A stretch of 64,000 nt of DNA from Sphingobium abikonense NBRC 16140. GTDB taxonomy: Bacteria > Pseudomonadota > Alphaproteobacteria > Sphingomonadales > Sphingomonadaceae. This document shows, in pieces, positions 32,480 through 42,044 of the stretch; the first letter of the stretch is position 1; every line of letters starts with the position of its first letter. A program made the translations under genes and the position numbers. Location of the stretch: assembly GCF_001598335.1 (NCBI RefSeq), contig NZ_BCYT01000002.1, forward strand, positions 124,001 to 188,000, given 5' to 3'. Below the pieces are notes generated by a model. The model ran no database searches and had not been told where the DNA came from. It saw only the letters and a program-made list of their open reading frames with translations.

Positions 32480-32815
32480 CTAGCGCTCCCCCTCGGGCAA
32501 GCTTGCATGCCACTGCGCATAGGGGCCGGTGCGCGCCATATGGCGATTGAGATCAGGCGCACCATCATCCCACCAGACCGGGCCGCGCTCGCCCAGCGCC
32601 ACCTTGGCGCGATCGACCGCCTCGTGCGCGGCCTTCTCGGCATGATGGTCGGCTTTGCGCCTCGCTGCACCGACGGCACGGCGCGCCTCCATTAGCTCCT
32701 GGACGAGGCGCCTGCGCACCTTTGGTTCCAGCGCCGGGTTGCTGGTGCGCCAGAGCCGCCCGCGTACCACGATATACCGTCCGTCGGGTGTTGTTGGGTA
32801 GGAGCGGGCGCTCAC
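32480..32815 (-). CDS. Small hypothetical protein downstream of alkB
   Basis: 111 residues, strongly charged. It opens PTTPDGRYIVVRGRLWR, has a helical middle rich in R/K/A/E (LVQELMEARRAVGAARRKAD) and ends with PVWWDDGAPDLNRHM. No named domain is recognised, but the composition and coding pattern look genuine. Its start overlaps the alkB stop as ATGA, so it is translated with alkB and may share a DNA-repair context. Function unknown. Confidence 0.7.
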   Translation of the reverse strand: MSARSYPTTPDGRYIVVRGRLWRTSNPALEPKVRRRLVQELMEARRAVGAARRKADHHAEKAAHEAVDRAKVALGERGPVWWDDGAPDLNRHMARTGPYAQWHASLPEGER

Positions 32816-33390
32816 GCCATGCGGCCTTTATCCGACAGGCTGCGGAAGGTGATCGACCAGCGCGGCACTTCCATCGGTGCGATGCTATGTTCCCAGGCAT
32901 GGCGCACTTCGTCAGACAGATGATAGATGGAGCGCGGCGGCAGGGATACCTTGGCGCGCTCGAACCCGGTGGCAATTCGACGGCGCAGGCGCAGGACGGC
33001 CTCATTGCCGAGCGAGATGCCAACGACATGTTCGAATACCGGCCGGTCCCTGTGCCAGCCGATGCCCGCCCCCGGATCGTAGCGGATCAGCAGTGCTTGA
33101 ACGAGTTCGTCCGCTGCAAGCCCGGCGAAGACGGCCGCGCGGTTTCGCACGTCGATGAGCCAGTCCGGCATCGGCTCGGCGGGTGCGAAGCGGACATGTT
33201 CAAAGTCGTAATTCCAGCCGTAGGAGTAGGTGAGGCGCTTGCCCGTCCATTGCTGGAAGCGAAAGGGGGTAAGGTCGCTGCAATCAATATTTGCAATGAG
33301 CGCAGCTTCCTCCGCTTCGGTCAGCACGGATTGACGCAGAGCGAGTCCGGGAACGGCAGGAGTGTCGAACAGGTCGAACATCGTGGTCAT
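32812..33390 (-). CDS. alkB: Alpha-ketoglutarate-dependent DNA dealkylase AlkB
   Basis: 192 residues. The Fe(II)/2-oxoglutarate oxygenase core is complete: HxD in GWHRDRPVF, the distal histidine in HAWEHSI, and the 2-oxoglutarate-binding arginines in RWSITFRS. LIRYDPGAGIGWH is the usual approach to the iron site. AlkB oxidatively removes methyl groups from 1-methyladenine and 3-methylcytosine. The ATG at 33390 is followed by another at 33381 that would start at MFDLFD. It lies downstream of the mutasome genes on the same strand, 37 nt after the small ORF, and may belong to that unit. Confidence 0.93.
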   Translation of the reverse strand: MTTMFDLFDTPAVPGLALRQSVLTEAEEAALIANIDCSDLTPFRFQQWTGKRLTYSYGWNYDFEHVRFAPAEPMPDWLIDVRNRAAVFAGLAADELVQALLIRYDPGAGIGWHRDRPVFEHVVGISLGNEAVLRLRRRIATGFERAKVSLPPRSIYHLSDEVRHAWEHSIAPMEVPRWSITFRSLSDKGRMA

Positions 33391-33427
33391 TCAGGCCATC
33401 TCGTGGCGGTGCGGGGGACGGTCGGTC

Positions 33428-33739
33428 TCATGGCGCTCGCAAAGATATAGGGTTGACTGCTGCCGATTGCAGAGGTGCAGCCGCTGGCGACAGGCCGCCC
33501 CGGGTCCGCACCTGCCTGACAATGCCGTTATATGCTGCGTGCATGCCCTGGCTGCGGCCAATCTCATGATTCGAGCCTGCCGCGTCCCAAAAGGCGACCA
33601 GCCACTCGTCCGGGCAATGGCCACGCAGCACCCACAGGGCGAGCGCGACGCCGCGCGTGCGCGCCTGGTCCTTCATGGCCGCCGCTTCCCGCAGGACGTC
33701 GAGCGCGCGTGTGATCGTTCCTGCCGGGCTCGCGGTCAT
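33428..33739 (-). CDS. Small hypothetical protein coupled to dnaE2
   Basis: About 103 residues from the ATG at 33739, one base after the dnaE2 stop (TGACATG); an ATG at 33754 is an alternative that would overlap dnaE2. The sequence TRALDVLREAAAMKDQARTRGVALALWVLRG, then CPDEWLVAFWDAAGSNHEIGRSQGMHAAYNGI, looks like a compact helical protein. No domain is recognised. Its position in the SOS-controlled unit suggests an accessory DNA-damage role. The last ~20 residues are low-complexity and less convincing. Confidence 0.6.
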   Translation of the reverse strand: MTASPAGTITRALDVLREAAAMKDQARTRGVALALWVLRGHCPDEWLVAFWDAAGSNHEIGRSQGMHAAYNGIVRQVRTRGGLSPAAAPLQSAAVNPISLRAP

Positions 33740-33740
33740 G

Positions 33741-36700
33741 TCAGTGGAAGTCATGGCTGCGGATGGGCAGGAGCTCATCCTGTGGGGCAACTGTGGTGAA
33801 CGGCGGCGAGGACAATGTGCGGCCGCTCGGGAACGCCGGGTCGCGCGGATCGGGTCCACCGCCATGCGAGGCGCCATCGCCGCGACCGGGTGTAACGGTG
33901 AAGTCCATCCGTCCGATCGAGCGCAGCATCGCGTCATGATCGACGATGCGATCGCAAATGATGTGGATGACCTCGCCTTCCTTTTGCAACCGACCACGCA
34001 TTGCGATCATCGAGGCGGACATTACCTGGCGGCGGTAGGCATCGAACCGGTCCGGCCAGAGGATCCCTTGCGCGACGCCCGTCTCGTCCTCGATGGTGAC
34101 GAACAGCACGCCCTTGGCGGAGCCGGGTCGCTGACGCACGAGGATGACGCCTGCGACCTCGATATTGCGCCCATCGCGGATCGAGGGAAGATCGGCGCAG
34201 CGCACGATCCGCATGGCGTCGAGCTCAGCGCGCAGAAACTGCAGGGGATGGCCGCGGAGCGAGAGCTGGGTCGAGCGATAATCCTCCACCACTTCGCGGC
34301 CAGCCGTCATGGGTGTGAGCGCCACCTCGGGTTCCAGCCCCTCGGGCGAAAAGGCGTCTGCATGAGAGTCTGCCGCCGCGAACAAAGGGAGAGGGGCTTC
34401 GCCCAAGCCCTTCACCTTCCACAGCCCCTGCCGCCGATCCTGCGCGAGGCAATGAAAGGCATCGGCTTCAGCCAGACGCTCGATCGCGGCACGCGGCACC
34501 CTGGCGCGCCGCCAGACATCCTCGACGCTTTCATAGGGCGCTGGACCACGTGCGGCGACGATAGCTGCGCCATGCGCATTGGCTAAACCACGCACACTGC
34601 GGAACCCCAGGCGCACGGCCATATAGCGACCATGTGTCGGCTCCAGCGTGCAATCCCAATGGCTATGATTGATCGAAACCGGACGCACGTCGACACCATG
34701 ATTGCGCGCGTCCCGCACGATCTGCGCGGGCGCATAGAAGCCCATGGGCTGCGCGTTGAGCAGCGCGGCGCAGAAGATGTCGGGATGATGATATTTCATC
34801 CAACAGGACGCATAGGCGATCTTGGCGAAAGAGGCAGCGTGGCTTTCGGGGAAGCCGTAGCTGCCAAACCCCTCGATCTGCTTGAAGGTTCGCTCGGCAA
34901 ACTCTTTCGTGTAGCCGTTAGCGATCATCCCGCCGACGAGTTTGTCGTAGAAGTGGCTGACCCCACCGGTGAGCTTGAACGTCGCCATGGCGCGGCGCAG
35001 CTTATCGGCCTCGACCGGCGTGAATCCCGCGCCCACGATCGCGACCTTCATCGCCTGTTCCTGAAAGAGGGGGACACCCAGCGTCTTTTGCAGAACAGCC
35101 CGAAGCTCGGGCTTGGGATATTCCGGCGTCTCCTTGCCCTCGCGGCGGCGCAGATAGGGATGGACCATGTCGCCCTGGATTGGGCCGGGGCGGACGATCG
35201 CAACCTGAATGACAAGATCGTAGAATTCGCGCGGCTTCATGCGTGGCAGCATCGACATCTGCGCCCGGCTCTCGATCTGGAAGGTGCCAAGCGTGTCGGC
35301 CTTCTGGATCATGCCGAAGACGCGAGGATCATCGTCCTGCAGGTCGGCCATGGTCTTTGTGATGCCCTTCTCCTGTTCGAGCAGGGTGAAGGCGCGGTTC
35401 ATGCAACCCAGCATGCCAAGGCCCAGCACATCGACTTTCATGAACTTCAGCGCGTCGATGTCGTCCTTGTCCCATTCGATGATCTGGCGATCTTCCATGC
35501 GCGCCGGCTCGATCGGCACCAGATCGTCGAGCCGGTCCTGGGTCAGCACAAAGCCGCCGGGATGCTGGGAGAGGTGACGCGGCGTGCCGATCAGTTGGCG
35601 GGCAAGATCGAGGGTGAGCTTGAGACGATGATCGTCTGCATTGAGATTAAGGCTTTCGATCTGCTCCTGCGGAATGCCGTCCATCGACCAGCCCCAGACG
35701 AGGCCGGTGAGCATCTTGGTAAGATCGCGCGGTAGGCCCAGTGCCTTGCCGACTTCGGCGACGGCGCCGCGGGTGCGGTAGCGGGTCACCACCGCCGTCA
35801 GCGCCGAGCGGTCGCGACCATAGCTGTCATAGATCCACTGAATGATCTCCTCGCGCCGCTCATGCTCGAAGTCGACGTCGATGTCGGGCGGCTCACGCCG
35901 TTCGCCCGAAACGAAGCGCTCGAACAGAAGCTCATGCTGAATCGGATCGATCGAGGTGACGCCGAGCAGATAGCAGACGCAGCTGTTGGCGGCAGAGCCG
36001 CGCCCCTGGCAGAGGATGCCCCGGCGTCGACTTTCGGCAACGATGGAATGCACCGTCAGGAAATAGGGTGCATAATTGAGCTCGGCGATGAGCCTTAGTT
36101 CATGATCGATCTGCTGGCGGTAGCGGGCGGGGACGCCCTCAGGGAACTTGGCAGCCGCAGCCTGTTCCGTAAGTGCTGCCAGCGCCTCCTGCGCGGTGCG
36201 GCCCTCCATCACCTGCTCATAGGGATATTGATACTGGATTTCGCCAAGATCGAACATGCACTGCGCGGCGATGTCGGCGCTCGCCTGGATGGCGTCGGGG
36301 AAGGCGGCAAAGCGCCGTTCCATCTCGGCCGGCGACTTCAGGTTCCGGTCCATGAAGCGCTCTCGTCTGAAGCCTAGTTCGTCGATCGTGCAGCGCTCGC
36401 GGATGGCGCTCACGACATCCTGCAATGGCCGTCGTTCGCTGCTGTGATAGAGGACATCCCCTGTCGCGACGCAGCGAACGTCCTGTGCGCGAGCCAGCGC
36501 ATCAAGTCGATGCAGCCGGTCGGCGTCATCCGGGCGCCGACGCAACGAAAGGGCGCAAAAGCCGCGTTCGGCGAAGGCAGCGCGCAGATCACGCAATTGA
36601 TCGGCAGTCATCTCGTCCGGCATGTCGGGGATAAGGATCGCGACCATGTCTTCGGCATGGGCAGCGACATCGGCCCATTCGAGAATGCAGCAGCCTTTGC

Positions 36701-37022
36701 CGCCGCGCGCCTTGCCCATCGAGAGCAGCCGCGTCAGCCGCGACCAGGCGGGGCGGCTTCGCGGGTAGAGCAGTAGCGCACGTCCATCGGTAAGATCGAT
36801 GCGGCTGCCTGGGATCATCCGCACGCCCGTCGCCTTCTGGCCCGCCCAGCCACGCACGACGCCGGCCACCGAACCCCGGTCGGCAAGCCCCATCGCCTTG
36901 TGCCCCAGGAGCGCCGCCGCCGAGAACAGCTCTTCAGGCGAAGACGCACCGCGCAGAAAGGAGAAATGGCTGGCGACCTGCAGTTCGACATAAGTGGTCG
37001 GGGGAATGATGCCGGCGCTCAT
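33741..37022 (-). CDS. dnaE2: Error-prone DNA polymerase DnaE2 (ImuC)
   Basis: 1093 residues, a C-family polymerase alpha subunit of the shorter, mutagenic type. The N-terminal PHP domain starts [22 protein letters not shown]. The polymerase acidic motif [15 protein letters not shown] lies near residue 380, [16 protein letters not shown] near 600, and [18 protein letters not shown] in the fingers. A C-terminal OB fold ([16 protein letters not shown]) is present. DnaE2 is the translesion polymerase of the ImuA-ImuB-DnaE2 mutasome. Its ATG overlaps the imuB stop (ATGA). Confidence 0.95.
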   Translation of the reverse strand: MSAGIIPPTTYVELQVASHFSFLRGASSPEELFSAAALLGHKAMGLADRGSVAGVVRGWAGQKATGVRMIPGSRIDLTDGRALLLYPRSRPAWSRLTRLLSMGKARGGKGCCILEWADVAAHAEDMVAILIPDMPDEMTADQLRDLRAAFAERGFCALSLRRRPDDADRLHRLDALARAQDVRCVATGDVLYHSSERRPLQDVVSAIRERCTIDELGFRRERFMDRNLKSPAEMERRFAAFPDAIQASADIAAQCMFDLGEIQYQYPYEQVMEGRTAQEALAALTEQAAAAKFPEGVPARYRQQIDHELRLIAELNYAPYFLTVHSIVAESRRRGILCQGRGSAANSCVCYLLGVTSIDPIQHELLFERFVSGERREPPDIDVDFEHERREEIIQWIYDSYGRDRSALTAVVTRYRTRGAVAEVGKALGLPRDLTKMLTGLVWGWSMDGIPQEQIESLNLNADDHRLKLTLDLARQLIGTPRHLSQHPGGFVLTQDRLDDLVPIEPARMEDRQIIEWDKDDIDALKFMKVDVLGLGMLGCMNRAFTLLEQEKGITKTMADLQDDDPRVFGMIQKADTLGTFQIESRAQMSMLPRMKPREFYDLVIQVAIVRPGPIQGDMVHPYLRRREGKETPEYPKPELRAVLQKTLGVPLFQEQAMKVAIVGAGFTPVEADKLRRAMATFKLTGGVSHFYDKLVGGMIANGYTKEFAERTFKQIEGFGSYGFPESHAASFAKIAYASCWMKYHHPDIFCAALLNAQPMGFYAPAQIVRDARNHGVDVRPVSINHSHWDCTLEPTHGRYMAVRLGFRSVRGLANAHGAAIVAARGPAPYESVEDVWRRARVPRAAIERLAEADAFHCLAQDRRQGLWKVKGLGEAPLPLFAAADSHADAFSPEGLEPEVALTPMTAGREVVEDYRSTQLSLRGHPLQFLRAELDAMRIVRCADLPSIRDGRNIEVAGVILVRQRPGSAKGVLFVTIEDETGVAQGILWPDRFDAYRRQVMSASMIAMRGRLQKEGEVIHIICDRIVDHDAMLRSIGRMDFTVTPGRGDGASHGGGPDPRDPAFPSGRTLSSPPFTTVAPQDELLPIRSHDFH

Positions 37023-38842
37023 CCGAACAGCCCGTGCATGTGCCAGCTCAGATCACCTGTATCTGCATCCACGCCGTCACCCCGGCGGAACAGCCAGAAA
37101 CGTTGCCCACCTTCTGCCTCGACCCGGAAATAGTCACGCGTTGCCCATTTCTCGCGACCGGTCCGCCACCACTCGCCATGGATTCGCTCGGGGCCATCGC
37201 CTGCCACCACGCGATAATCCTGCCGCCGCCAGGTAAAGCGGCGCGGCGGATGGTCCGGCATCAGCGCCACGACATTGGTCAGCAGTTCAGGTCGACGCAG
37301 CAGCCGAACCGGTCGCTTCCATGACGGCCAGCCTGTCGGTGTCTTCAACGGCGTAATGCGCGTGGTGGCGCGTTCGGGGACGTCGCTTTCATGAGAGGAT
37401 AATCGAAACAGAGCCGCCTCTCCAGCGCGCGCGGTCATCTGATCGACGAGGGGGGCAAGATCATGTCCCTTGCGCGATGTTTCCAGCAGCGCTCCTATCG
37501 CTTCCGCACCAAGCGGCTCATGATAGGGTACAGCCAGATGCATCGTCTCGATGCCGAGGCCCGGCTCAAGCTGCGCGAGCCTGAGGCCGAACATCCGCTT
37601 CAGGTGCCTGGCGTCCCGCGTTGCGCGCGACGCGCCGACCTCAAGGCGCTGTGGCTCGCCATCCACCCGAACCGCTGTGAGGAGGACCATGCGCGCGCCG
37701 ATGCCACGCTCCAGCAGCATAACCACAAGATCATCGACGAGGTCGGAGATGACCTGCGTGATGCTTTCCGGCGTTCCGATCGGCTCAAGCAGATGACGCG
37801 TCACGATCGGAGCCTCTGTGGCCACGACCGGCATGATCGGTTCTGCCACAAGCCCGCGCGCCTGATCGAGACGTTCAACAGTCTTCAGGCCAAGGCGCCG
37901 GGCGAGTGGTGCGCGCGGCATCGGATAGAGATCGGCGATGCGTTCGAGGCCGAACCGGGCTGCCGACGCAAGGGCCTCTGGCTCAAGCCGGAGCGCTGCA
38001 AGTGGCAGGTCGGCCATCGCCTGCGCCTCCTGGCCTGCCTCAAGTAGAACCACATCGCTATCGCCAAACCGCGCCAGCGCATGCGCGGCGCCGGGAGTCC
38101 CGGCGATCGCGATGCGCGCCGTAAAGCCAAGGCGTTTGAGAAACGCCAGCAAGCGGCGACAGAAACGTCTCTCCCCACCGAAAAGATGGGTGGTGCCAGT
38201 GAGGTCAAGCCACAGGCCATTCTCGCCCGAAACGCTTGCGGTGGGCGTCCAGTGCCGGGCAGCATGGAGCGCCAGCCGGTCGAGCAAAGCGCTGTCGGCA
38301 TCGGGCTCGGCGTCTTTCACGTCGAGGTCGGCAACTAGGGCGCGGGCATGCGCCACGACCATGCCGGGTCGCAGGCCAAGATCGAGCGCCACCGGGCAGG
38401 CGGCAGTGATCACATCACGCTGCCCGGTCCGCAGAACAAGCACGGTCGGTTTGCCCCACAGTGCCGCCCAACTAAGCGTAGACAGGCAAGCCCCGCCACA
38501 CCCTTCGTCCGAGGGCATTGCCTTGAAGGGATGCTCGGCATGTTCGCTGCGCCGCCCCATTTCGCGCATGGTCGGTCGTTGATGGGCGGGGAGGGCTTCG
38601 ATGTCTGTTTGGCTCGGGCGACCATTGATAGCCCCGTCTCGCGCCCAACGCGCACCCGGCCGCCACCCACCGCCCCGTGGGACGGAGCAGGCACCCGGAT
38701 CATCGTCGATGGGGTCCGCAAAGCGCGGCTGGGGCCCCGCGTCAGGCGGCGCGGCTAATGGCGCTGTTCCGCGCATCCGTTCGACGCGGCGCAGCCGCTC
38801 GATCGCCAGATGCGGCAGGAAGAGCGAGGCGACCCTTGGCAT
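37019..38842 (-). CDS. imuB: ImuB, Y-family polymerase-like mutasome protein
   Basis: 607 residues from the ATG at 38842, with GGAGG 6 nt upstream. The N-terminus ([17 protein letters not shown]) aligns with Y-family polymerases but lacks the DxDxF acidic motif, as expected for ImuB, which is a catalytically inactive adaptor linking the beta clamp to DnaE2. A long proline/arginine-rich insert follows (residues ~25-115). The palm core resumes at [13 protein letters not shown] little-finger-like region and a C-terminal domain ([12 protein letters not shown]) complete it. It overlaps imuA by 101 nt. Confidence 0.9.
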   Translation of the reverse strand: MPRVASLFLPHLAIERLRRVERMRGTAPLAAPPDAGPQPRFADPIDDDPGACSVPRGGGWRPGARWARDGAINGRPSQTDIEALPAHQRPTMREMGRRSEHAEHPFKAMPSDEGCGGACLSTLSWAALWGKPTVLVLRTGQRDVITAACPVALDLGLRPGMVVAHARALVADLDVKDAEPDADSALLDRLALHAARHWTPTASVSGENGLWLDLTGTTHLFGGERRFCRRLLAFLKRLGFTARIAIAGTPGAAHALARFGDSDVVLLEAGQEAQAMADLPLAALRLEPEALASAARFGLERIADLYPMPRAPLARRLGLKTVERLDQARGLVAEPIMPVVATEAPIVTRHLLEPIGTPESITQVISDLVDDLVVMLLERGIGARMVLLTAVRVDGEPQRLEVGASRATRDARHLKRMFGLRLAQLEPGLGIETMHLAVPYHEPLGAEAIGALLETSRKGHDLAPLVDQMTARAGEAALFRLSSHESDVPERATTRITPLKTPTGWPSWKRPVRLLRRPELLTNVVALMPDHPPRRFTWRRQDYRVVAGDGPERIHGEWWRTGREKWATRDYFRVEAEGGQRFWLFRRGDGVDADTGDLSWHMHGLFG

Positions 38843-39536
38843 CGCACGCCTCCAGTTCGAGGGAGAAGGGATCGCCATTGCGTTGTCGCACAAGCTCGAC
38901 CTGCCAATGGGCACGGCCAACGCCCGGCCATGGCAGGCGCTCTGACGGCATGCAACCGATCCGCCACCGAGTCATGGCGGAGGAAGGGGAGGACAAGGGG
39001 CAGCGTTCGCGCGCGCGGTGGCGGCGATAGAGCAACAGGGGCGTTTGCCCGTCCGAAGCGGCCAGTTGCAGCCGCCGGGTAGCAGTCATGTCCGCGGTCT
39101 TCACTTCCGCGATCACGCAGGCCAGCGATCCATCGCGCAGCGCATCTTCGGCGATGGCTAGCACATCCACATCCTTGCGGCCCTGCGCGTAAAGGAGTTT
39201 CTCCGGCCCGAGGCCGACCTGCTCGAGGCCCGGAGCATAGAGATCAAAGGTCGTCATCGCCCAGCAGACGGTCTGGCCGGTATTGGCCGCGAACCGTGCG
39301 GCTATGCCGGCGAGAAAGAGCGTAGCGGCGGCATCGTCATTAAGGCTGGATGAAGCGGCGGCAAACTCATGAAGACCAGCGCCATCGACGCCACCAGTAG
39401 CCAGTCGCTTGTCCATGAGCCCAATGCCAAACGGCAGGCTGCAAGACGAAATGCCATGTGTCTGCGCCAAAGCTTCACGCAGTTTCGCAACGGGGTTCGC
39501 TGCCAGTGAGGCGGAAAGGGGCGAGGGTAAAGGCAT
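38742..39536 (-). CDS. imuA: ImuA, RecA-like mutasome protein
   Basis: 264 residues. The protein resembles RecA/SulA-type ImuA: VAKLREALAQTHG near the start, a degenerate RecA core (GGVDGAGLHEFAAASS, where a Walker A would be) and VCWAMTTFDLYAPGLEQVGLGPEKLL. The C-terminal third (HWQVELVRQRNGDPFSLELE) is typical of alphaproteobacterial ImuA. It helps load or regulate the ImuB-DnaE2 complex. It is the first gene of the unit, and an SOS box lies 19 nt upstream of its start. Confidence 0.88.
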   Translation of the reverse strand: MPLPSPLSASLAANPVAKLREALAQTHGISSCSLPFGIGLMDKRLATGGVDGAGLHEFAAASSSLNDDAAATLFLAGIAARFAANTGQTVCWAMTTFDLYAPGLEQVGLGPEKLLYAQGRKDVDVLAIAEDALRDGSLACVIAEVKTADMTATRRLQLAASDGQTPLLLYRRHRARERCPLSSPSSAMTRWRIGCMPSERLPWPGVGRAHWQVELVRQRNGDPFSLELEACDAKGRLALPAASGDRAAAPRRTDARNSAISRAA

Positions 39537-39554
39537 GGGTACATCGACTCAAAT

Positions 39555-39569
39555 GTTCACTTTATGTTC
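39555..39569 (-). promoter_or_regulatory. SOS (LexA) box of the imuA-imuB-dnaE2 unit
   Basis: A perfect GTTC-N7-GTTC direct repeat, the LexA operator of alphaproteobacteria, is present at 39555-39558 and 39566-39569, 19 nt before the imuA start. This predicts LexA repression and DNA-damage induction of imuA, imuB, dnaE2 and the coupled downstream genes. Confidence 0.9.
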
Positions 39570-39617
39570 CTTATGTGGGCGAGATTCGTCAAGGCGACAA
39601 TTTTGCTGATGTTCGAA

Positions 39618-40055
39618 TCAGTTCGTTGCTTTGGCTGAAGCCGACAGGATCTGCTGAGTCGCGGCGTCCCGTATGCCTCTGAAGAAGCGGCGTAGCACCT
39701 TGTCGATCAGCGGCGATGGTCGCGCCGCCTCAAAGAGGGTAAGTGACGATCTCAACTTCATGGCATCTATCGTGCCGAACGCGGCGACAGGATCGTTCAT
39801 GCCGAGTGCGTCCACCGCCTCGACGCAGGCAAGGTAGCGTGCTCCTAGCACAGGGTGGGCAAGATAGGCGCGGGCCTCATCGAGCGAGGCGATGCCATAA
39901 TGCTGCGCCATCGCGCTGTGACCCAAGCCACGCAGCTGCGGGAAGATGAACCACATCCAGTGCGAGCGCTTCTGACCCGCGCGGATTTCGGCAAGAGCGG
40001 TGTCGTAGCTGTCAGCCTGCGCATCGACAAAGCGGGACAAGGCATCTCTCGTCAC
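39618..40055 (-). CDS. DUF1810 family protein
   Basis: 145 residues from a GTG at 40055 with GGGAGCG upstream. The whole protein matches DUF1810: RFVDAQADSYDTALAEIRAG, then HWMWFIFPQLRGLGHS, YGIASLDEARAYLAHPVLG and DAMKLRSSLTLFEAA. The family is widespread and uncharacterised. Its start overlaps the stop of the SRAP gene as GTGA, so both are translated together, just upstream of the SOS-controlled unit. Confidence 0.88.
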   Translation of the reverse strand: MTRDALSRFVDAQADSYDTALAEIRAGQKRSHWMWFIFPQLRGLGHSAMAQHYGIASLDEARAYLAHPVLGARYLACVEAVDALGMNDPVAAFGTIDAMKLRSSLTLFEAARPSPLIDKVLRRFFRGIRDAATQQILSASAKATN

Positions 40056-40672
40056 AGGAAAAGCGCTCCCTGCGCGGGCGATGTGCCATGGACCTGTGTT
40101 ACGGGCAGGCTGCCTTGGGGGAGCCAGCGTAGCGTATGAGCAGCCGGCACCGATGGATCAAGCCAGTCAGCCCACTGGTCGCGGGTCAGGGGAATGATCT
40201 GGCGATGATGGTATGGAGCGACATCGGGCCCAGCATCCATGGTCAGCATACTGAAGGCTTCACCTATCAAGCTTTCGCGCCAGATGCCCGCGATGCAGAA
40301 CCAGGAATGATCAGCCATGGTGAAGAGCCATTTATCGAGCCGCTTCTGCCTGGGCTCTGACGGATCGGTGAACTCGTAGAAGCCGTCGGCAAGGATCAGA
40401 CAGCGGTGCGACTCAAACCGCCTTCCTTCGCTGCGGAAATTATAGACAGGCTTGCCCTTGGGACTTGGCCAGCTCCAGCGTCGATTGACGAGCTCGGCTG
40501 ACCCCCGGACCCCATCGACGGCGCGGACGATCGGCGCCATATCGGTGATGCGAATGTCCTCGCGTGCGGGCACATTGGGCGCCCCTTCGGGCATTGTGAT
40601 CTTGATCGACAGGTTATCGAAATCCTCGACGATCGATGCCAGATCGACCAAAAGCCGGTAGTCATTGCACAT
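40052..40672 (-). CDS. SOS response-associated peptidase (SRAP / YedK, HMCES family)
   Basis: 206 residues from the ATG at 40672, chosen because the catalytic cysteine must be residue 2 (MCNDYR); GGAGG lies upstream. SRAP proteins bind abasic sites in single-stranded DNA through Cys2, forming a protective crosslink. Other conserved positions are PAREDIRITD, NRRWSWPSP, HRCLILADGFYEF with the active-site glutamate, and APYHHRQIIPL with the conserved histidine. Starts further upstream would bury Cys2. No perfect SOS box was found before it. Confidence 0.93.
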   Translation of the reverse strand: MCNDYRLLVDLASIVEDFDNLSIKITMPEGAPNVPAREDIRITDMAPIVRAVDGVRGSAELVNRRWSWPSPKGKPVYNFRSEGRRFESHRCLILADGFYEFTDPSEPRQKRLDKWLFTMADHSWFCIAGIWRESLIGEAFSMLTMDAGPDVAPYHHRQIIPLTRDQWADWLDPSVPAAHTLRWLPQGSLPVTQVHGTSPAQGALFL

Positions 40673-40973
40673 CGATTGCTTTCGCCTCCAACTACCGTTC
40701 TGACGCTCCCCAATTGCCATTGGTCATGAGCACGGCAAGCACTTTGATCAAGCTACCGATTGAGTCTTTGCCTTGTTCAAGGCTTGTCACTGTAACGCGA
40801 GATAATCCGCCCTTAACGCAGTTACCGACTGTGCCGCTTTTGCTGCGCAGATACTAGCTGCTCGGGTCAGATCGCGAATTCCCGCATCGCAAATTCAGAT
40901 TTGACGAAGATGAGGTCACGCGTCGCTGCGCCGCGACCCGCCCGCACGATCAAAGTCATGTGCGGATGCCAGA
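40673..40973. other. Gap between SRAP and the FAD oxidoreductase gene
   Basis: 301 bases upstream of SRAP and downstream of the polyketide operon. It should hold the SRAP promoter. A weak GTTC-N7-GTCA near 40777 resembles half an SOS box. No gene, terminator or repeat was convincing. Confidence 0.4.
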
Positions 40974-42044
40974 TCAATCGATCCGGCTACGCCGCATCGC
41001 CCATCCGGCGACGGGGGGCACGATGCGTGAGGCGAGCGTCATGGCATGCGCGCCAGCAGGGGATTCGGCCATGTGCCAGAGCAGCTTTGCGACACGCACC
41101 GGTTGGGCGGCGCGCCTTGCGAAGTTGCGCTGATATCGCGACGCGCCCTGACCTTGCAGATAGCTTCGTGCCGCCGCCGCTCCACTGGCAAGCGCGATGG
41201 CCATGCCCTCCCCCGCAAGGGACGGGATGACGGCGGCTTGATCGCCCAGGCGATATACGCCTTCCTCGGTGTCCTGCGCGATCCATCCGTAGGGCACCGC
41301 ACCGATCGTATCGACAGGCAGCCGATCTTCCGCGCAAGCCATGCAGCGCGCGAAATGCGGATTATCTCGCCCCACCGCCTGCAAAACCGCCCACATGTCA
41401 CCACCCGCTTCAAGGAGCGAGGACTTGCGCAGCGCGAGACAGACGTTGGCGCTACCGCCCTCCTGAAGCACGATGCCAGCATAACCGCCGGGAAACAGAT
41501 GCAATTCGATCGCAGCGCCGATCAGCCGATCAAGTTGGGCCGAAGGGGGCAGGCGAACACGGATGCCGAGCGCGGGATTATCGGTCTTGCGTGGACGCCC
41601 CTCTCCGCGCACGTCGTGCTTGCCCGTGGAGAGGAAGATCGCGGGACTCTCCCAGTGGCGGCGTTCGCCTTCGACAACGCCCGGCGCCACGCGCCGTGCG
41701 CGATCGATCTCGAGCTGTGCGCCCCCGGCAATGGCAAGTTGGCGCAGTGCGCTGTCGAGAGCATGGCGGGAGAGGCCATAGGCCGTTTCGGGCAACGGCA
41801 TCTCCGCCTTGTGCCGCCCGGCAAAGAGCCGGAGCCGCGTCACCGGCCTCGCTCCGAGCGTTGCCGGATCGCAGCCCAGCCGCCGCAGTCCCTGGGCAGT
41901 GCGCCAACTCAGAAATCCGCCGCAAATCGCATCGCCCACCTCGGCATTGCGATCTATCAGGATCGGTTGCGACCCGCCTTGCGCCAGCAGCAGAGCCGCC
42001 ATGCTTCCTGCAGGCCCTGCGCCCAGCACGATCGGGCGGGTCAT
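40974..42044 (-). CDS. FAD-dependent oxidoreductase of the type III PKS operon
   Basis: 356 residues from the ATG at 42044, which overlaps the methyltransferase stop (ATGA). The FAD-binding motif GAGPAGSMAALLLAQGG is at residues 8-24, and YRLGDQAAVIPSLAGEGMAIAL is the second FAD contact of the geranylgeranyl-reductase/hydroxylase group. In related type III PKS operons such enzymes oxidise or hydroxylate the alkyl-resorcinol or pyrone product, sometimes giving quinones. The longer upstream frame is a shadow of the methyltransferase gene. Confidence 0.86.
   Translation of the reverse strand: MTRPIVLGAGPAGSMAALLLAQGGSQPILIDRNAEVGDAICGGFLSWRTAQGLRRLGCDPATLGARPVTRLRLFAGRHKAEMPLPETAYGLSRHALDSALRQLAIAGGAQLEIDRARRVAPGVVEGERRHWESPAIFLSTGKHDVRGEGRPRKTDNPALGIRVRLPPSAQLDRLIGAAIELHLFPGGYAGIVLQEGGSANVCLALRKSSLLEAGGDMWAVLQAVGRDNPHFARCMACAEDRLPVDTIGAVPYGWIAQDTEEGVYRLGDQAAVIPSLAGEGMAIALASGAAAARSYLQGQGASRYQRNFARRAAQPVRVAKLLWHMAESPAGAHAMTLASRIVPPVAGWAMRRSRID

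Noticed and set aside
32238..32483. 81-codon plus-strand ORF in the scar region
   Set aside because: No family features, ribosome site or codon pattern; it spans sequence that looks rearranged.
40777..40791. SOS box upstream of SRAP
   Set aside because: GTTC-N7-GTCA has two mismatches in the second half-site and lies over 100 nt from the start; not strong enough to call.
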